Shown piece after piece: positions 36,627-48,899 of a stretch of DNA of 64,000 nt. This stretch comes from Apostichopus japonicus (Eukaryota > Echinodermata > Holothuroidea > Aspidochirotida > Stichopodidae). A program made the translations under genes and the position numbers. Position 1 is the stretch's first letter, and each line of letters starts with the position of its first letter. The notes beneath the pieces are model-generated. The model searched no databases, was not told the origin of the DNA, and saw only the letters and a list, made by a program, of their open reading frames with translations. The DNA lies in the NCBI RefSeq assembly GCF_037975245.1, contig NC_092567.1, positions 18,790,876 through 18,854,875 on the forward strand, given 5' to 3'.

Positions 36627-37082
36627 GTTGTTATCAGCGTTACCAGCGACAGTCGACGAAAAACGCTAGATTTACGAAAATAAAACCCCAGAAAACGCTA
36701 AATGGTAGTTTCCCTAACTTCTGTGTTGTTTCGAGTCAATTTAGCACAGATTCGTAGGATGAATGGTCACCGATCACAAAATAGATTTTGAATAGTTGAT
36801 TTGAGTGATAGTCTGACCCAGAAAATTTGAAAATATGGAAATTTTCGGTAGGAAATTCCAAAGATTGGGAAAAATACTCAAAATAAATTTGGATGGGTCT
36901 TCAAGAAAGAATTTGGACTGAAAAATCTGAAAAATGGTCTATTTTTGGTAAATTTAACTAGTTTTAGGCAAAAAATGCTAAAATTACCAAAATTAGAAAA
37001 AAAAAGTAAGCTAGCACCCAGAAAAGACTAAAAACGCTAGATCTAGTGTAAAAACGCTAACGCTGGCTACGCTGGTTGTTAT
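36627..37082. mobile_element. hAT-type MITE, family C, with 8-bp TSD
   Basis: The element runs 36635-37074 (440 bp). It has inverted ends CAGCGTTACCAGCG and CGCTGGCTACGCTG and a perfect 8-bp duplication GTTGTTAT (36627-36634, 37075-37082). The interior repeats variants of AAAACGCTA at both sides (subterminal repeats, a usual hAT transposase-binding pattern). No ORF. Confidence 0.9.
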
Positions 37083-39316
37083 TGTCCTGAACAGGTCAAA
37101 CCACATACAGATAATTGCAGATATTTGAGTAAGGGAAGAAATGCTACATAAAAAAAATTGTATTATACTTAAAACTGTATTATATTTGGTTGCCAGGGGA
37201 AAAAGGTTGCATAGTTTTAAGATGCAAAAATTCAAACCGCCTGTATTAAAGTTAGAAAGAGACATAATGCTGTAACTACAACAAGCGTTTTACTAACACT
37301 TTCAAGGTATTATTTGCTTTCATCACCAAAATGTTTAAATTGTTTAAATTAACACTCAATGTCTGGATGGAACTTGGAGAAGCAGCACCAAGAATAATAC
37401 ACAATTGTCTTTTGTTTTTCAATTCCATTTTATTGACTTACTCTTCTGACATTATATGCTATTTAATCTTTGTCACAGAAATACAAAGAAACTTTTTTAA
37501 TGTTTAACATGCAAAAGTATTTTGTTTGGTGTTATGGTTTTCTATTCTTTCTTAATAACCAGGAGCTTGACTCCAATTTAAGTATTAACTCTGATTCCAT
37601 TCCATATACCACACTGCACTCATGGAGCACCACCTGCAAGAGTCTAGCAACTAAACCTGACCGATAGAGCAGACGCTTAAAAATATAAAAAAAATAAAAA
37701 TAATAACCTGATCTATTACCAGAGCAAGATAGGATGAGATAGGCACTGATACAACATTAAAACAAATTTTAGGAGGTTACAAAAAAGGCGAAGTTTACTA
37801 GCATTAGATAGATGAAGTTGAATGTTTCCCAAATGCTATAAAGTTTGATAGAGATGTCATGATGAATATTTTCGCTGGTCAACAGCAGTCTTTCGTATGT
37901 GACCGTAATGATTGCATTTCTTTGATCTCAAACAAACCCATGAAGGGGTGACAAGAGAGGTGATGCGGCTCCCTTGAGTTAGTTTGCAAATAGTTTGTAT
38001 TTGCAGAGGACGTAAGCTTAAAATACTTCCTTAATTCTTAGGAGTTGAGTTCATAGATATTGGAAGAGCTGTGACATCATCCAGCTTTACATTAATTAGC
38101 TCGTACATTAATTAGTTATGAGTTTTTTGCCGACCTGAAGTAACAGACAAAGACGTACATGAGTGCTAGCAGGTTGATACCGTGTTGTGCACCAGTAGGA
38201 TATCTTACACTAAAACTAAACTAACTTGTGATTCAGCTTAACAAACAATACAGACCTTCAGCTTACAGTAGTTTTAGAAAATAATCAGTACAGACCCTTT
38301 CATCATGTTTTGTGATCGTTCATACGTGGAAAATATGGGTGACCAAGTCTACAAACTTTTAGTCCAAAGAAGCTATGAAGGGTACAACTTTATTTCATTA
38401 TAAAGCAGAAAAGTTGTTATAATCAAGTTCACATGATTGAAATGGAAGCACAAACTGAGACTTGCAGTAAATATGCATGTCTTAACGCTGTAGTTTGTGT
38501 CGGGTAATAGCAATTAGCAGAAGAAATGTGAGGGGGCATTCAATCTCCCCTTCTCCCTATATCCTAAGAGTAACTTTCAGCAAATATCCCAATAATCTTA
38601 TCTTGTACATGGATAAGGCCCACGATACTAGAATGAAAGTTGTACACTGGCATCTTGAACTTTGGATTTGATTAGGTTTCAGAAGCTAGTGACCCCCCCT
38701 CCCCCCCACCCCTATTGCTCTTGAGCACTGCCCCATTGCCTGAATGAACACTACACTCCTGGTTGTATTTTTGTGTCGCCCTAAAGAAACAAAACGATAA
38801 TAGTCGCACATAATTACATACTTCTTTCATGCGGTTGGACTTATCTTATTGATTTCTGATTTACCATTTGTTGTTTACCATTTTAATCTTAACACAGAAA
38901 ATTTTGTGTCCCATAAATAATATTTACTTTTCTGTTGGATTTGCTTGCAAAAACATATAATGCTACCTATCATGGATCCTGGTCAAATTTGTGTGGGCAA
39001 AAAGGAACAGAAAAATATGTTGTTTTTTCTGGTATATTATCCTCTTACTATTTTTCAGAACTTCATATTAACATGAACTTTCAGGACTTTCATCATTTTC
39101 ACAAGAAAAAAAGAAAGACAAAAACCACCCTTTTTTTCACAAAAGCCAGTCTTTGGTCTAGCAACCAGGTCATCAAATTTTTAGGAAAACTGAACCATTT
39201 CATATATTAACTACATTCTTGTCTGCTGTGTGTAGTTTCTCCACATATAGGATATCCATTTGCCAAGAGAGTCATTTTTTGAGGGGATATTCTTCGCAAA
39301 TTGTTGCATTTCAGGG
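37083..39316. other. No gene recognised; SAMM50 3' flank
   Basis: No exon is recognised on either strand. The SAMM50 3' UTR should lie in the upper part of this stretch (minus strand). No unambiguous poly-A signal could be chosen. Confidence 0.35.
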
Positions 39317-42300
39317 TTATAAGAAACTAACTCCGACTCCAAACTGTACACCCGAGACAATGCTGTCGAGAAAAAACAAAGAAAAAAGAGGGTAGAAATG
39401 GGAATGGAAGAAAGATTAAAGGGCAAAAGTTTACATCACTCCTCAACAATCTCTGACGAAAGAAAGCTCTCCATTATGGCATGCATGGTGTATTCTGATA
39501 TTAGGAGACAACTGACATAAATATTTCAAGAGAGTGGAATAAAAAAGTTAGGGTTTCAAGACTGGAAAAACTACTGAATTACTGTAGTCACATTGTATGC
39601 AAGAAAGAGCTTTTTATCTTCACAAAGGTACACTACAAAACCATTTTTTCTCCCACAAGGAGGCCGTAAAAACAAAACCACCTTCCCTGGGCTACGACAA
39701 CTTTGTCCTCCTTCCTTTAGATCAGGGGCTCCCTAACTGGGGTGCATGAACCCCAGGGGGTGCGTGAGTCCATCCCAGGGGGTTCGTGAGACGTTTCTTA
39801 AAGTCAAAACTAGAGTACCTTTTGTTTGAACTAAAATCTGATATATCATATAATTTATTATGTACAAAAGTTGTACTTATCGCCAAACTCTACAATATTA
39901 CACTATGAACTTGATCATTTACGAAGCATTGTTATGCGTATTATAGTATAATAATGACTCAGATCGTGTCTCGAAAAGTTGGGGGTTCGTGGACAACTCT
40001 AACTTCCACAGGGGGTTTGTGTGGGGATAAAGTTAGGAAAACCCTGCTTTACATAGAATAAGGTAACATTGGCTGTGTGGAACAAATCTGACTGCTTGAT
40101 GACAGCTAGAAACAGATTTACAGAAGTATACAGCAGATTGTTATTAAAAGAGGGCGTACCTGTCTGTAGGTTGTGCTGCCTTCGGTATGCAGTAATTCAA
40201 TTCAAACCTCGCCACTCTTCCTATCCTCAGTAACATACCGGCACCGTAACTCCATCTAACGTTTTCTTGGAGTTTTCTCAGCTGATCCGGAAAATTGGGA
40301 TTATCTGCCAAAAAAAAAAGGAACATTGAGACAAAAAAGCTTTACCGCAACAAATTGAACACTCTGGTAGCACTATGGAAATGAAAGGTTTTTTTTTTTT
40401 CCTTTATAAAATGAATTAATCAGAGCAAAAAGAAAGAAGTTTGCTTAAAACAAATTTAAGGTGCATTACCCAACCCCAATCAAGAAACTTAAATACTGTA
40501 TATATACACAAAATGATCATGAGATTTAAAAAGTGATATTTTATAGAAATTTTTCAAGCAAAAGTAATTAGACAACTTTGTTCCGACCAAAATATTTCAG
40601 TACCAAATAAACTGAATATTTCCCAGTTGGAGATAGAGACCTTTAATACAAGACAGTAGTCACACATACCATGACACACATACCGTCAATGTCTGCATGA
40701 GTTACGGCTGACAATAACCTGGAGAGAAGTTTTGTGAGACAATGAATATAGTTTATATACGTATTACTTACCTAAGTTAACATTGCATAGATTTCCAGCA
40801 TTGGCAAAGGCGTGCATTCTGAAGAGGTCACCCCATCGACCTTTCCCGGGGTTAAAGGGCAAAGGTGAATACAAATGAACACCAGCAGCCCAGTAGGATT
40901 CAGCACCTAGAAAATTACCTGAAAACAAAAACCATGATACTAATATTATATAACAGAAATTAAAGAATTGAACCAGTCAATGCTTGGCGAGAAGGTCAAG
41001 TTAGGTTTAATTAGAAAATGAAGGTTATATATGTACTCTGGGAGGTAGAATATGAATTTCCTACAAGGGCTAACCTACACCAGCATGGTCCTAAAGTCCA
41101 ATGACACTACCGGATACCTTCCACATTCTCATGGCCCAATGAACCTACCCTATGCGTACCACTGTCATATGTTCAAATACCCCTACAGTCTACTTATCAC
41201 ATTCCCATTGATCCAATTCAACTTCCAAATACACACCACTTTCCAGTGTTCCATCAGCCCTACCCTATATGCCTACCACTGTACTCTGGTCAATAACCCC
41301 CTACCTCATAGTAACCACTATCCTGTGTTCCAATGCCCCAATACTATGTACATCATTTCCTGTGGTCCAATTCGCCTGCCCTGTACCAACCACTTTCCAG
41401 TGTTCCATCACCCCTACCCTATACCTACCACTTTACTCTGGTCTATCACCCCTATACTAACCACTGCACTGTGGTCTGTTGCCCCGACCCTATATACATC
41501 ACTTTCCTGTGGTCCAAGTCCCCTGTCCTGTACCAACCACTTTCCAGTGGTGTATCACCACTACCCTTTACCTACCACTATACTCTGGTCGATAACCCCT
41601 ATACTAACCACTGCACTGTGGTCTGATGCCCCAACCATATTGACATCACTTTCCTGTAGTCCAAGTCCCCTGTCCTGTACCAACTACTTTCCAGAGGTCC
41701 ATCACCCCTACCCTATACCTATAACACTGTTCTGTGGTCCATCACCTCCTACCCAATACTCACCACTGTCCTGTGGTCCAATGCCTCTGAAGTTGAAACC
41801 TCTCACATCTGTGGGTCCGCCCAAGAAGAACCTGTCGTTCATTCTGGCCTGGTTGCCGTCCATAGCCTTCATCAGACCCCCTTGCAGAGAACATGAAAAC
41901 ACCTACGAAAAACCAACATGAATATTCATGAATTGTTTATGATGACATTAAAAACACCTCATCAAAGACGTATTCTGACTACTATTAAATATTTCAAAAC
42001 TACTCTACTGTCACTTTATGAATTGCTAAACCTGGTTTCTGTCATGGCAAAATACTCTTATCCCTTTTTAATGTATATTATCAGCTGTTGGTGTAAAAAA
42101 GTGCCTCCTGTCTGTCGGGATACAGAAGATAGTTGGAAAAGAAAGCTGGCAAGATCTTGCTCAGTCATCATCTGCAGCATACACACACACAGACACACAC
42201 AATACTCCCCCTCACCATGACTTCTCGCAATACGGGAAGTGGAGTTAAGTCGGGTTGAGTTCAGTAGTTTAATCTCGACTATGAAAGCCTGGTTGGTAAA

Positions 42301-45300
42301 GTAAACACTGCTGCTAAAAATGAATGCATAAGACTAGCTAAGAATATACATAGTTCTAAAAATCACCCACTTTACTCCTAGTTGATCTCTCTGTGCTATA
42401 GAACCAACAAGTACAATATACGTATTCCTACTATCTTGCCAACTTTTAAAATGATGCTTTTTAAGAACTCATTTATCTACTGAGTAGCCATTTATATTCA
42501 AAATGGGTTCTTAGAATCTCTGTTCTAATCCTTTGAATCTTTCAACCTTCTAATCCTCCATCTTATTTTTTATTTGTTTCATGCTTTCATGATTGTACAT
42601 TTTTACGTCTTTTATGTATCATTATTATGTGTCCTATTTATAAATTTTGTAGTTTATACTGGAATAAAGAAATTGAAATTGGAGAGTGTGGGGTCATCTT
42701 TAGGAGACGTTTCTGGATACGACCACCGACATTCACAAAAACTTGACCATCTCATAGATGGCTTGATTTATACTCACTATGTCCCAGAATAGATACTGAT
42801 TAAGCTGCAACTCTCCTTCTCCTTTCACGAATTTGACGTCCCCGCCGGTGTAACCTGCAAACTCTTGGCTGAGCTTGACTAGGTAACCCCTCGATGGGCA
42901 AACAGGCTCGTCTCTTGTATCCCGAGCGAAGATATGCTGGAGAGGGGACAAGTTTAAATAGAGCAATGGAAAAATCGAATCTTCCACATGAAGTTTGATC
43001 TATTGTAAAGGAAAGAAGTAAATAAGGCAGTTGCATTCTATTCCTAAAATTTTCATTGAATATCCTGGGGTACTCCTCACTAGATTTCATTACTTTGTCT
43101 AAGCTGAGGTGAAATTTGAAGGTTTCCATGACCAGGGGGTCATGACCCCAGATTCACAGGCTCTACATTGGGGTTTGGCTTAAACCACTCAAAGGGTCAT
43201 GACCTCTTATTTTATCAAATCCTGGATTCGCACCCGGTTTAGTTGTGTCGAGTAACAGAGATTAATGTTTAACCTACAGATGCTACGGAATGTGACACTT
43301 CGCCCCAAAGTTTACGTTTAGTGAGTTAAGCCAAGCCAGCGATAGCTTACCTTTAGCGACGACTTCAGCGAATGTCCGCACTGCTCTCTCACGGGAAACG
43401 ATGATGCCCTGGTCAAACAGGATAACTCCCTCCAGACTCCTTCCCATCTCAGGGATTGCAGTCCGAGAGGACCGGGAAACTGTGGCAAGGGTAGGAAGGA
43501 AGAAGAATTGTTAAAAGAAAAATGGTGAAAAAATGAAATATTATTCAAGAATCCCTTATTGTTTAAGAATCTGCACATTGCTCTCAGCTCAAGCACAGTC
43601 ACCTCACCCCTTCCCCTTCCCCAGCCACATGTCCTCCCTCTTGCATCATCGCTGTAATATGATACATTTTACTCTCTACAATGTACTGTACCATCAAATT
43701 CTTTGTCATACGACGTCATCCCAGTGAAAGTTATGTCTCTTGTTAATAATAATAATAATAATTATAATTAGTTAATAATAATTAACAGATCTTATATAGC
43801 GCAAGTTACAATAAAGTCTCGCCGAGCTGTACTTAACCCTGGTCATTGGTAACTTGTCACACCTACACACCAAAGTGTACGCAATTCAAACAATCTCTCC
43901 TGGGGCACCACAGTGCACCACAACCACGTGTCCCCTGGGGGACTTTCCATAGGGTGCAGCCACAAACCGGCGCACGCAACTATACTTACAAGTCACCTCG
44001 AAAGTCCCCATTTATACACCTGGGTGAAGAGAGGCAATAGAGATAAAGGGATTGCCCAAGGACACAACGCAATGATCTGGCCAGGGCTCGAACCTGTAAT
44101 GCTTAGATCACACGTCCACTGCCTTAACCACTTGACCACATTGCCATCTGTTATATTACTTACAGTGTAGTCCACGTAAGCACCGCGTCCGATTTCACGG
44201 AAGGAGCTGAGGAGGTACTCGCCGGACGATTTGAAACCTTGTACTGTTAATCTGAAAAGCGGTAATTGATAGCAGAGTGTTCAAATTAAGATAACCGATT
44301 TTTTTTTTATTATCGTGTACGGATGCATAGACTACGTGACAAGCAGGAATCATTTGTTGAAATATTGTCAAGAACTGGATTGCCTGAAACTTGGACTGTC
44401 ATCCCTTCACAATTCAGATGGAAAAAAAAACTCCCTTAAAATAAAATTCAGACATTGTATGAAAAGGTGAAAAACAAGAATACGAGGGCAAGAAAAGGCA
44501 GGGTCAGAGGGTCCGGTTGACCTGGTAACATTCTTTCATAAATGGAGTTCGAGCAAAACGTTTAAAATGAAATGTCCTAGTTTTTGCTCTTCTGCTTGGA
44601 TTAACTGTCATAACAGGAACAATATCACACCTTGTGTCCAGGGCAAATTTGTCACGGTTTGGAATATTTTGATGTTGGTGTTGTTTGTATACTAGGTCTG
44701 ATGAGATGAGGGGGGGGGGGGTAAGGAGGGGCTTACTGCCCTAGGGCCCCGGTCAAATGGCACAAGAAAATATGGCTGGGAAACCAGGAAGTATGGGCTG
44801 AAGAGTAGTAATCTCTCATTTTTATATATGGGCATGATCTGGACTCTCCATACCTCTGATGTGCATGGTTCAATCATTTTCTGGATGGAGAGCACTTGGT
44901 TCCCCCAAGAGAAGCAACTTTTAATTTCTTCTCCTTATTAAATACTGTATATATACCCAGGGATGTGCTCAGGATTTCCTGAGTGCCGGGTATACTGGGG
45001 GGGGGTCTAAGGGGAGGGGGGTGTTTCGATTTTTGAAGGTGCTCAGATGCCAAATGCTGGCACTTGTGTAACTTTTTAAGCACATACACAAGTACTAGTT
45101 TTGCTAATAATTTACATTTTTTTTAGTGAAATATATTACGTACCTAGTAAAAGTTATTAGTTTGTTTCAAAGGGATTTTACAAGGGACTGATTGAGAGCC
45201 GTAAGTAATGATCTCGCATGCGTAACTGATGCATTATTAGTCTGTATTTGGCATAGGCTAGGCCCAATTTATGTTGAATATATTGTTAGGAATGTCGGGA

Positions 45301-46829
45301 TTTTAGATGAAAATAGTGCTGGGCGGGATTCACGATTTTTAAGACAGTGCTGGGCAGTAATTTTAGTGGTGGGCGGGGCCGCCCAGCGTGGGCACATCCC
45401 TGTATACCTCCACCTCCTCTACCCTATAAAAACCAAAATTTCATTACTACGTATGTATTGTTTTATGGAGAGAAAATAGAGATTAAAACTCACCTTTTGG
45501 ATAGTTCGTTGAATATCGGTTTGGAGAAAGTAAGATTGTACCCTGTGCTTTGTCTTGAACCCCTAGAGTACTCAAGTGACAGCCTTTCAGCCCTGCCAAA
45601 AACATTGCCTACTTTTCCTCCAAGCACCTGAAAATGATATTTGGAAGAAAGGTAACGATTAAAGCGACTGGTTGACAATTGCATTATACCAAATAGTACT
45701 CAGAAGATGTTCAATTGTTCGAACTAAGATAACCTCTTCTGTTTTGTTTTCTACTTTCCCAATTCAAGGTTAACAATTGATGAAAATGTTTTGATTTTCA
45801 ACATCTGAATACTCATATACAAAAGAATAGAAAAGGATTAAGTTATATATAAAAAAAGCTTTTATTTATTAAAATACATGACAAATTGATATTAACAAGC
45901 TGAAAAGGTTTCAAAATCTAAGCCTCGCATATCTTTTCAAAACTTGTCCGTTTTTTGTTATCTATATAGGTATAGATTGAGATATCAGAAATCACAATCC
46001 GAGTGGCACATTCAAATTTATTATGCAAAACTGCAAAAGTCGTTATTAAAATCAATTTCCTATCTGATGACAAGCAAAATCAAACTACGAGTACTTTATA
46101 ACTTGAATACATTGAACATTAGACACAGCCTGTCATGAATATGCAGGTATTTTGCGACCTATATTTGTTTTCAAATTACTATGCTGTTGTTCAAGTCTAC
46201 CATCTTCTAACCCAACCCCCCCTACCCTTCCTAGCCCCTACCTCCACCTTAGGGAGAAATAAACAGTGAACAGATGACAAAATACTGTTACAGTTTATAG
46301 GATATTCCAACATCTGTTGCCTAAGATACACTCTATGACTGCTTTTCTAGCACATAGTTTTTGTTCTAACTACATAGTGAACGTTGTCTCAGTCTTTGAC
46401 AACCTGAGGGATCACCTGCTGACTAGGAGCGACAGTCAAAGAACAGTCCAGCAGGTGATCTAGCAGATGGAGAGGCAGGTGGAGATGGTGGGAGGCATCA
46501 AGCTGCTCTTCACCAAACCAAAGACTGTGAGTAATAAATTGATACATTACCGAAAAGAGGTAAGTAAAATTGTGGGATCGTGTTACAAGTAAGTCTGTGG
46601 CACTGTGCTACTTTGTCATCCTATATAATTCAATGTTTCTAGATGCCTGTAGTTACAAACCGTCGATGCGTTTGCTTTATTCCTAAAAGATCATATTGTG
46701 TCATGGGTTGGAGGATATTTACCAAGCTTCCTTCATTATTGCCGATGGCGGTGTGAGCACTGGCCGAGTAACGCCTTCCTTCCTTCACCTTAAAGATGAC
46801 GTCCAGACCATCTTTGCCAACCCCAGGAC
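39317..46829 (-). CDS. SAMM50: SAM50 beta-barrel assembly protein (5' exons not found)
   Basis: Core of the sorting and assembly machinery that inserts beta-barrel proteins into the mitochondrial outer membrane (Omp85/BamA family). Nine exons in transcript order: 46829-46723, 45627-45494, 44251-44164, 43479-43351, 42936-42778, 41902-41764, 40918-40772, 40304-40160, 39362-39317. They join in phase and encode about 363 C-terminal residues of an expected ~470. Diagnostic stretches: [53 protein letters not shown] (the Omp85 V-R-G-F loop motif), [25 protein letters not shown]. The C-terminal beta-signal is [12 protein letters not shown], then TAA at 39319-39317. The first exon found starts in phase 1, so at least one upstream exon, including the N-terminal POTRA domain (~105 residues), is missing. 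It was searched for by eye up to 52.6 kb without success. Introns hold a hAT MITE, a SINE, a G-rich MITE and a tandem array touching the exon 41902-41764 donor. Confidence 0.93.
39715..40054. mobile_element. hAT-type MITE, family B copy 2, with TSD
   Basis: The element runs 39723-40046 (324 bp), inverted relative to the copy at 30588 and sharing its sequence throughout. Ends are CAGGGGCTCCCTAAC and TAGGAAAACCCTG. The 8-bp flanks CTTTAGAT and CTTTACAT differ at one base. It lies in the last SAMM50 intron. Confidence 0.88.
41050..41763 (-). repeat. Degenerate tandem array touching a SAMM50 splice donor
   Basis: About 700 bp of ~30-45 bp units (plus-strand motif ACCACTxTxCTxTGGTCxAT) with strong divergence, in the intron following the SAMM50 exon 41902-41764. 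The unit matches the exon's last bases and donor (plus strand TACTCACCACTGTCCTGTGG at 41757-41776). The exon end is therefore effectively the first, intact unit. A 289-codon plus-strand open frame is a by-product of the repeat. Confidence 0.85.
43745..44150 (-). mobile_element. tRNA-derived SINE, family 3
   Basis: Minus strand: the head GTGGTCAAGTGGTTAAGGCA (A box, Ser/Leu-tRNA-like) is followed by AGGTTCGAGCCCTGG (B box). A body follows with CCTTGGGCAATCCCTTTATC and CACCCAGGTGTATAAATGGG, ending TTGCGCTATATAAGATC and an (ATT)n-like tail. It lies in a SAMM50 intron, directly beside the exon 44251-44164 donor. Confidence 0.85.
44958..45402. mobile_element. Probable hAT-type MITE, family D
   Basis: Ends are CAGGGATGTGCTCAGGA (left) and GTGGGCACATCCCTG (right), flanked by a shared TATACC. 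The interior is G-rich non-coding DNA with GCTGGGCGGGATTC and GGTGGGCGGGGCC blocks near the right end. The target duplication is imperfect beyond six bases. SAMM50 intron. Confidence 0.7.
46380..46560 (+). pseudogene. Possible coding remnant with hairpin
   Basis: The plus strand reads [20 protein letters not shown], then a TAG, then [16 protein letters not shown] and [10 protein letters not shown]. Composition and codon pattern look protein-like, but the in-frame stop and lack of a known family make this uncertain. It contains a perfect 12-bp inverted repeat (46410-46421 with 46449-46460). It may be a fragment of a mobile-element protein. Confidence 0.3.
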
Positions 46830-47181
46830 CTGGTAAGACGGTACAAAAAGTTAAAGGAGATGGCACCACATTTAGAGCTTTTTCCTAAGCAGAGGAAGTT
46901 GTTGTTTATCAAGTAAAGGTCAACGAAGAGAATCAACCAGAAAATTTCCAATATTTCTTTTTATGAAATAGGTAAATGAGTTTTTAAATCAGTTTTCCAA
47001 TTTTCATTTTACTGCACTTATATAATTATATATTGAAAGCCAAATTTTCATGAAACCCATTTCATGTCACTTTTTGGGTTGGACTGAATGATACTGTGGT
47101 GTGATCCTTGGTTACACTGTGGCTTCTGACTAGCACCCCCAAGCAAAGAAATGGCTCTATAGGGATCACCACCGACCAAAG

Positions 47182-47254
47182 GGCTGGATGGCTCAGTGGG
47201 TAGAGCGACAGGCTTGTAACACAGAGGTCACTGGTTCGAATCCTGTTCTAGCCA
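47182..47254 (+). tRNA. tRNA-Thr(UGU)-like sequence, likely pseudogene or SINE head
   Basis: The acceptor stem GGCTGGA/TCTAGCC pairs perfectly (with a G-U pair), the D arm is GCTC/GAGC, and the T arm is ACTGG-TTCGAAT-CCTGT with one mismatch. B box GGTTCGAATCC and A box TGGCTCAGTGG are intact. The anticodon loop would be CTTGTAA (UGU, Thr), but the anticodon stem ACAGG/CACAG does not pair. This points to a decayed tRNA or a SINE head, and no SINE body is recognised after it. Confidence 0.5.
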
Positions 47255-47479
47255 TATATTTCTAAGCTCTTTTCCTATATTTGTTTCAGCTAGTTTCTCA
47301 CTGCTAAAACACAAAACCGACAGATATTTTGTGCAAAACTGCCCTCCAAGATATGTTGATACGAGACAAAAATTCTGTCTGGGCCTCTCTGCTAAATTGA
47401 ATCTCTGTCTTCTGATGTATGAGATGATATAGTACGCTCACCTTTGCTTGTATCAATAAGAAGAAAATGTTCACCCGAT

Positions 47480-47630
47480 TCTCCTTGTCGTCACGATAAC
47501 TAACGTGGTTCTTGCTAATGGTGATCCACGATAGTTATCGTGCTGTGTTATAACTTCATCACACATGTTATGAATTTCACGATAACTATCGTGGACCCTT
47601 ACAAGCCATTCAAGGAGACTTTTGATAGTC
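47480..47630. repeat. Three CACGATAACTATCGTG palindromes, MITE-like
   Basis: Near-palindromic 16-mers lie at 47494-47509, 47527-47542 and 47578-47593. The first and second form a 17-bp hairpin with one mismatch. Outer CTCCTTG (about 47483) and CAAGGAG (about 47620) are inverted. This could be a small foldback element between SAMM50 and the next gene. Confidence 0.6.
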
Positions 47631-48286
47631 GGATATTACAGAAAGCGACTGGGATGCTCACTCTAAAGTATTGACAATTAACATTTAACATTGCGAAATC
47701 CACTTACTTTTGAAGGTCTCACTGAACTAAATTGTTTGACCAGCGGCGCATAAGATTCAACCCTAAGCTAGGGTTGACTGACAAAGCAGGCCAGTGTAAC
47801 CGTTTTTAGAAGTGATTGTCAGTTAGTGAGCAATTTGTGATTTCGGTTTATTTTTCGCCACAGTAGTACAAAACACATGCAGTTAATTCCAATTCTTAAT
47901 ATTTTTTCACATTATATTATTGGATGAGAAACACTCATTCAGCAGTAATGTAATCTAAAAAATTTATGTCAAATATTGCTTTGCTTTGGAAGCCATCGGG
48001 GGAGAAATGCCCTCCCACTTGCAACATTCTCCCGCTTTCAATTTATTTAATGTAATGGTCACATGGTCAATCATAAGTGCATCATCATGTCAAATTGCTA
48101 AATACATACAACTACATTTCAGTCTATATACATTATCAGTAATATTTGTAATACTTTTTTTTATTAAGAATTCTGACAAATGGTTACCACACTTGCAATT
48201 ATGAAGATTTAAAGCAGATTGACCTCATATATGTTATATAATTGCATCAAAGTCAACAGGGCACTACTTATTATGGGCCACTCACC

Positions 48287-48345
48287 CATCAAGTATTTTA
48301 TTGAGGAAACCAAACCCATCGATTATCATGAAGATGCCCAACAGT
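48287..48345 (-). CDS. Possible exon of a small membrane protein
   Basis: The minus strand holds an ATG preceded by an acceptor-like AG and a frame reading GWWGLLGIFMIIDGFGFLNK. It is followed by a consensus donor (GATGG|GTGAGT at about 48287). The hydrophobic, glycine-rich stretch looks like a membrane helix. No partner exon was found, and no family is recognised. It may be a chance frame. Confidence 0.25.
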
Positions 48346-48899
48346 CCCCACCAACCAACTTGACCCCCCTTTTGCATTCACTGATCTAGCATCCCTTTTC
48401 GAACCTTCACTCGCGATTGCTCCAAGAACAAGGAGGATGTTTCATGCATTTGCAGTTGTCTGACCCCCCCCCCCCTTAAAAACAAAAAAATGAAAGAAGA
48501 TATGACATTATGGTACTGGTATATTTGCCTGCACAGATGGGTTGTGGTTGGGTACCATTCTTGCGATTTATACGTTTTCTTGTTACTACTCATGCTAGCT
48601 ATGGTCATGCAACTTACACTGAACATTTTCAGGTCAATACCATATTTGCACCCAATACTGACGAAACTATTCCATGTTCATTTCCGACATTTTTCGGTAC
48701 AACCATGGACCACCACATACATATTTTCCGGGGTAATTAAACTATCATATCAGAAACGATGGAAAGAACATGATAGGAACCCGCCTGACAGAAACTTTTC
48801 CCTACGTAACAGTGCTTAGGTCAGTAACGTGTCAATCATTGAGGTAGCAAGTCCCTGTCAAATGTGACTTGATACTATGATACTTCATTGGAATCATCT

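Noticed and set aside
39211-39426. 71-codon minus-strand frame considered as the last SAMM50 exon
   Set aside because: The real last exon is 39362-39317 in another frame, giving [12 protein letters not shown] and a stop.
41052-41921. 289-codon plus-strand open frame rich in Pro/Tyr/His
   Set aside because: Produced by the degenerate intronic tandem array and running antisense through a real SAMM50 exon.
47182-47254. Functional tRNA-Thr gene
   Set aside because: The anticodon stem does not pair and the T stem has a mismatch, so it is kept only as a tRNA-like feature.
48490-48819. 109-codon plus-strand frame as a gene
   Set aside because: Low-complexity hydrophobic translation with no family resemblance and no linked exons.
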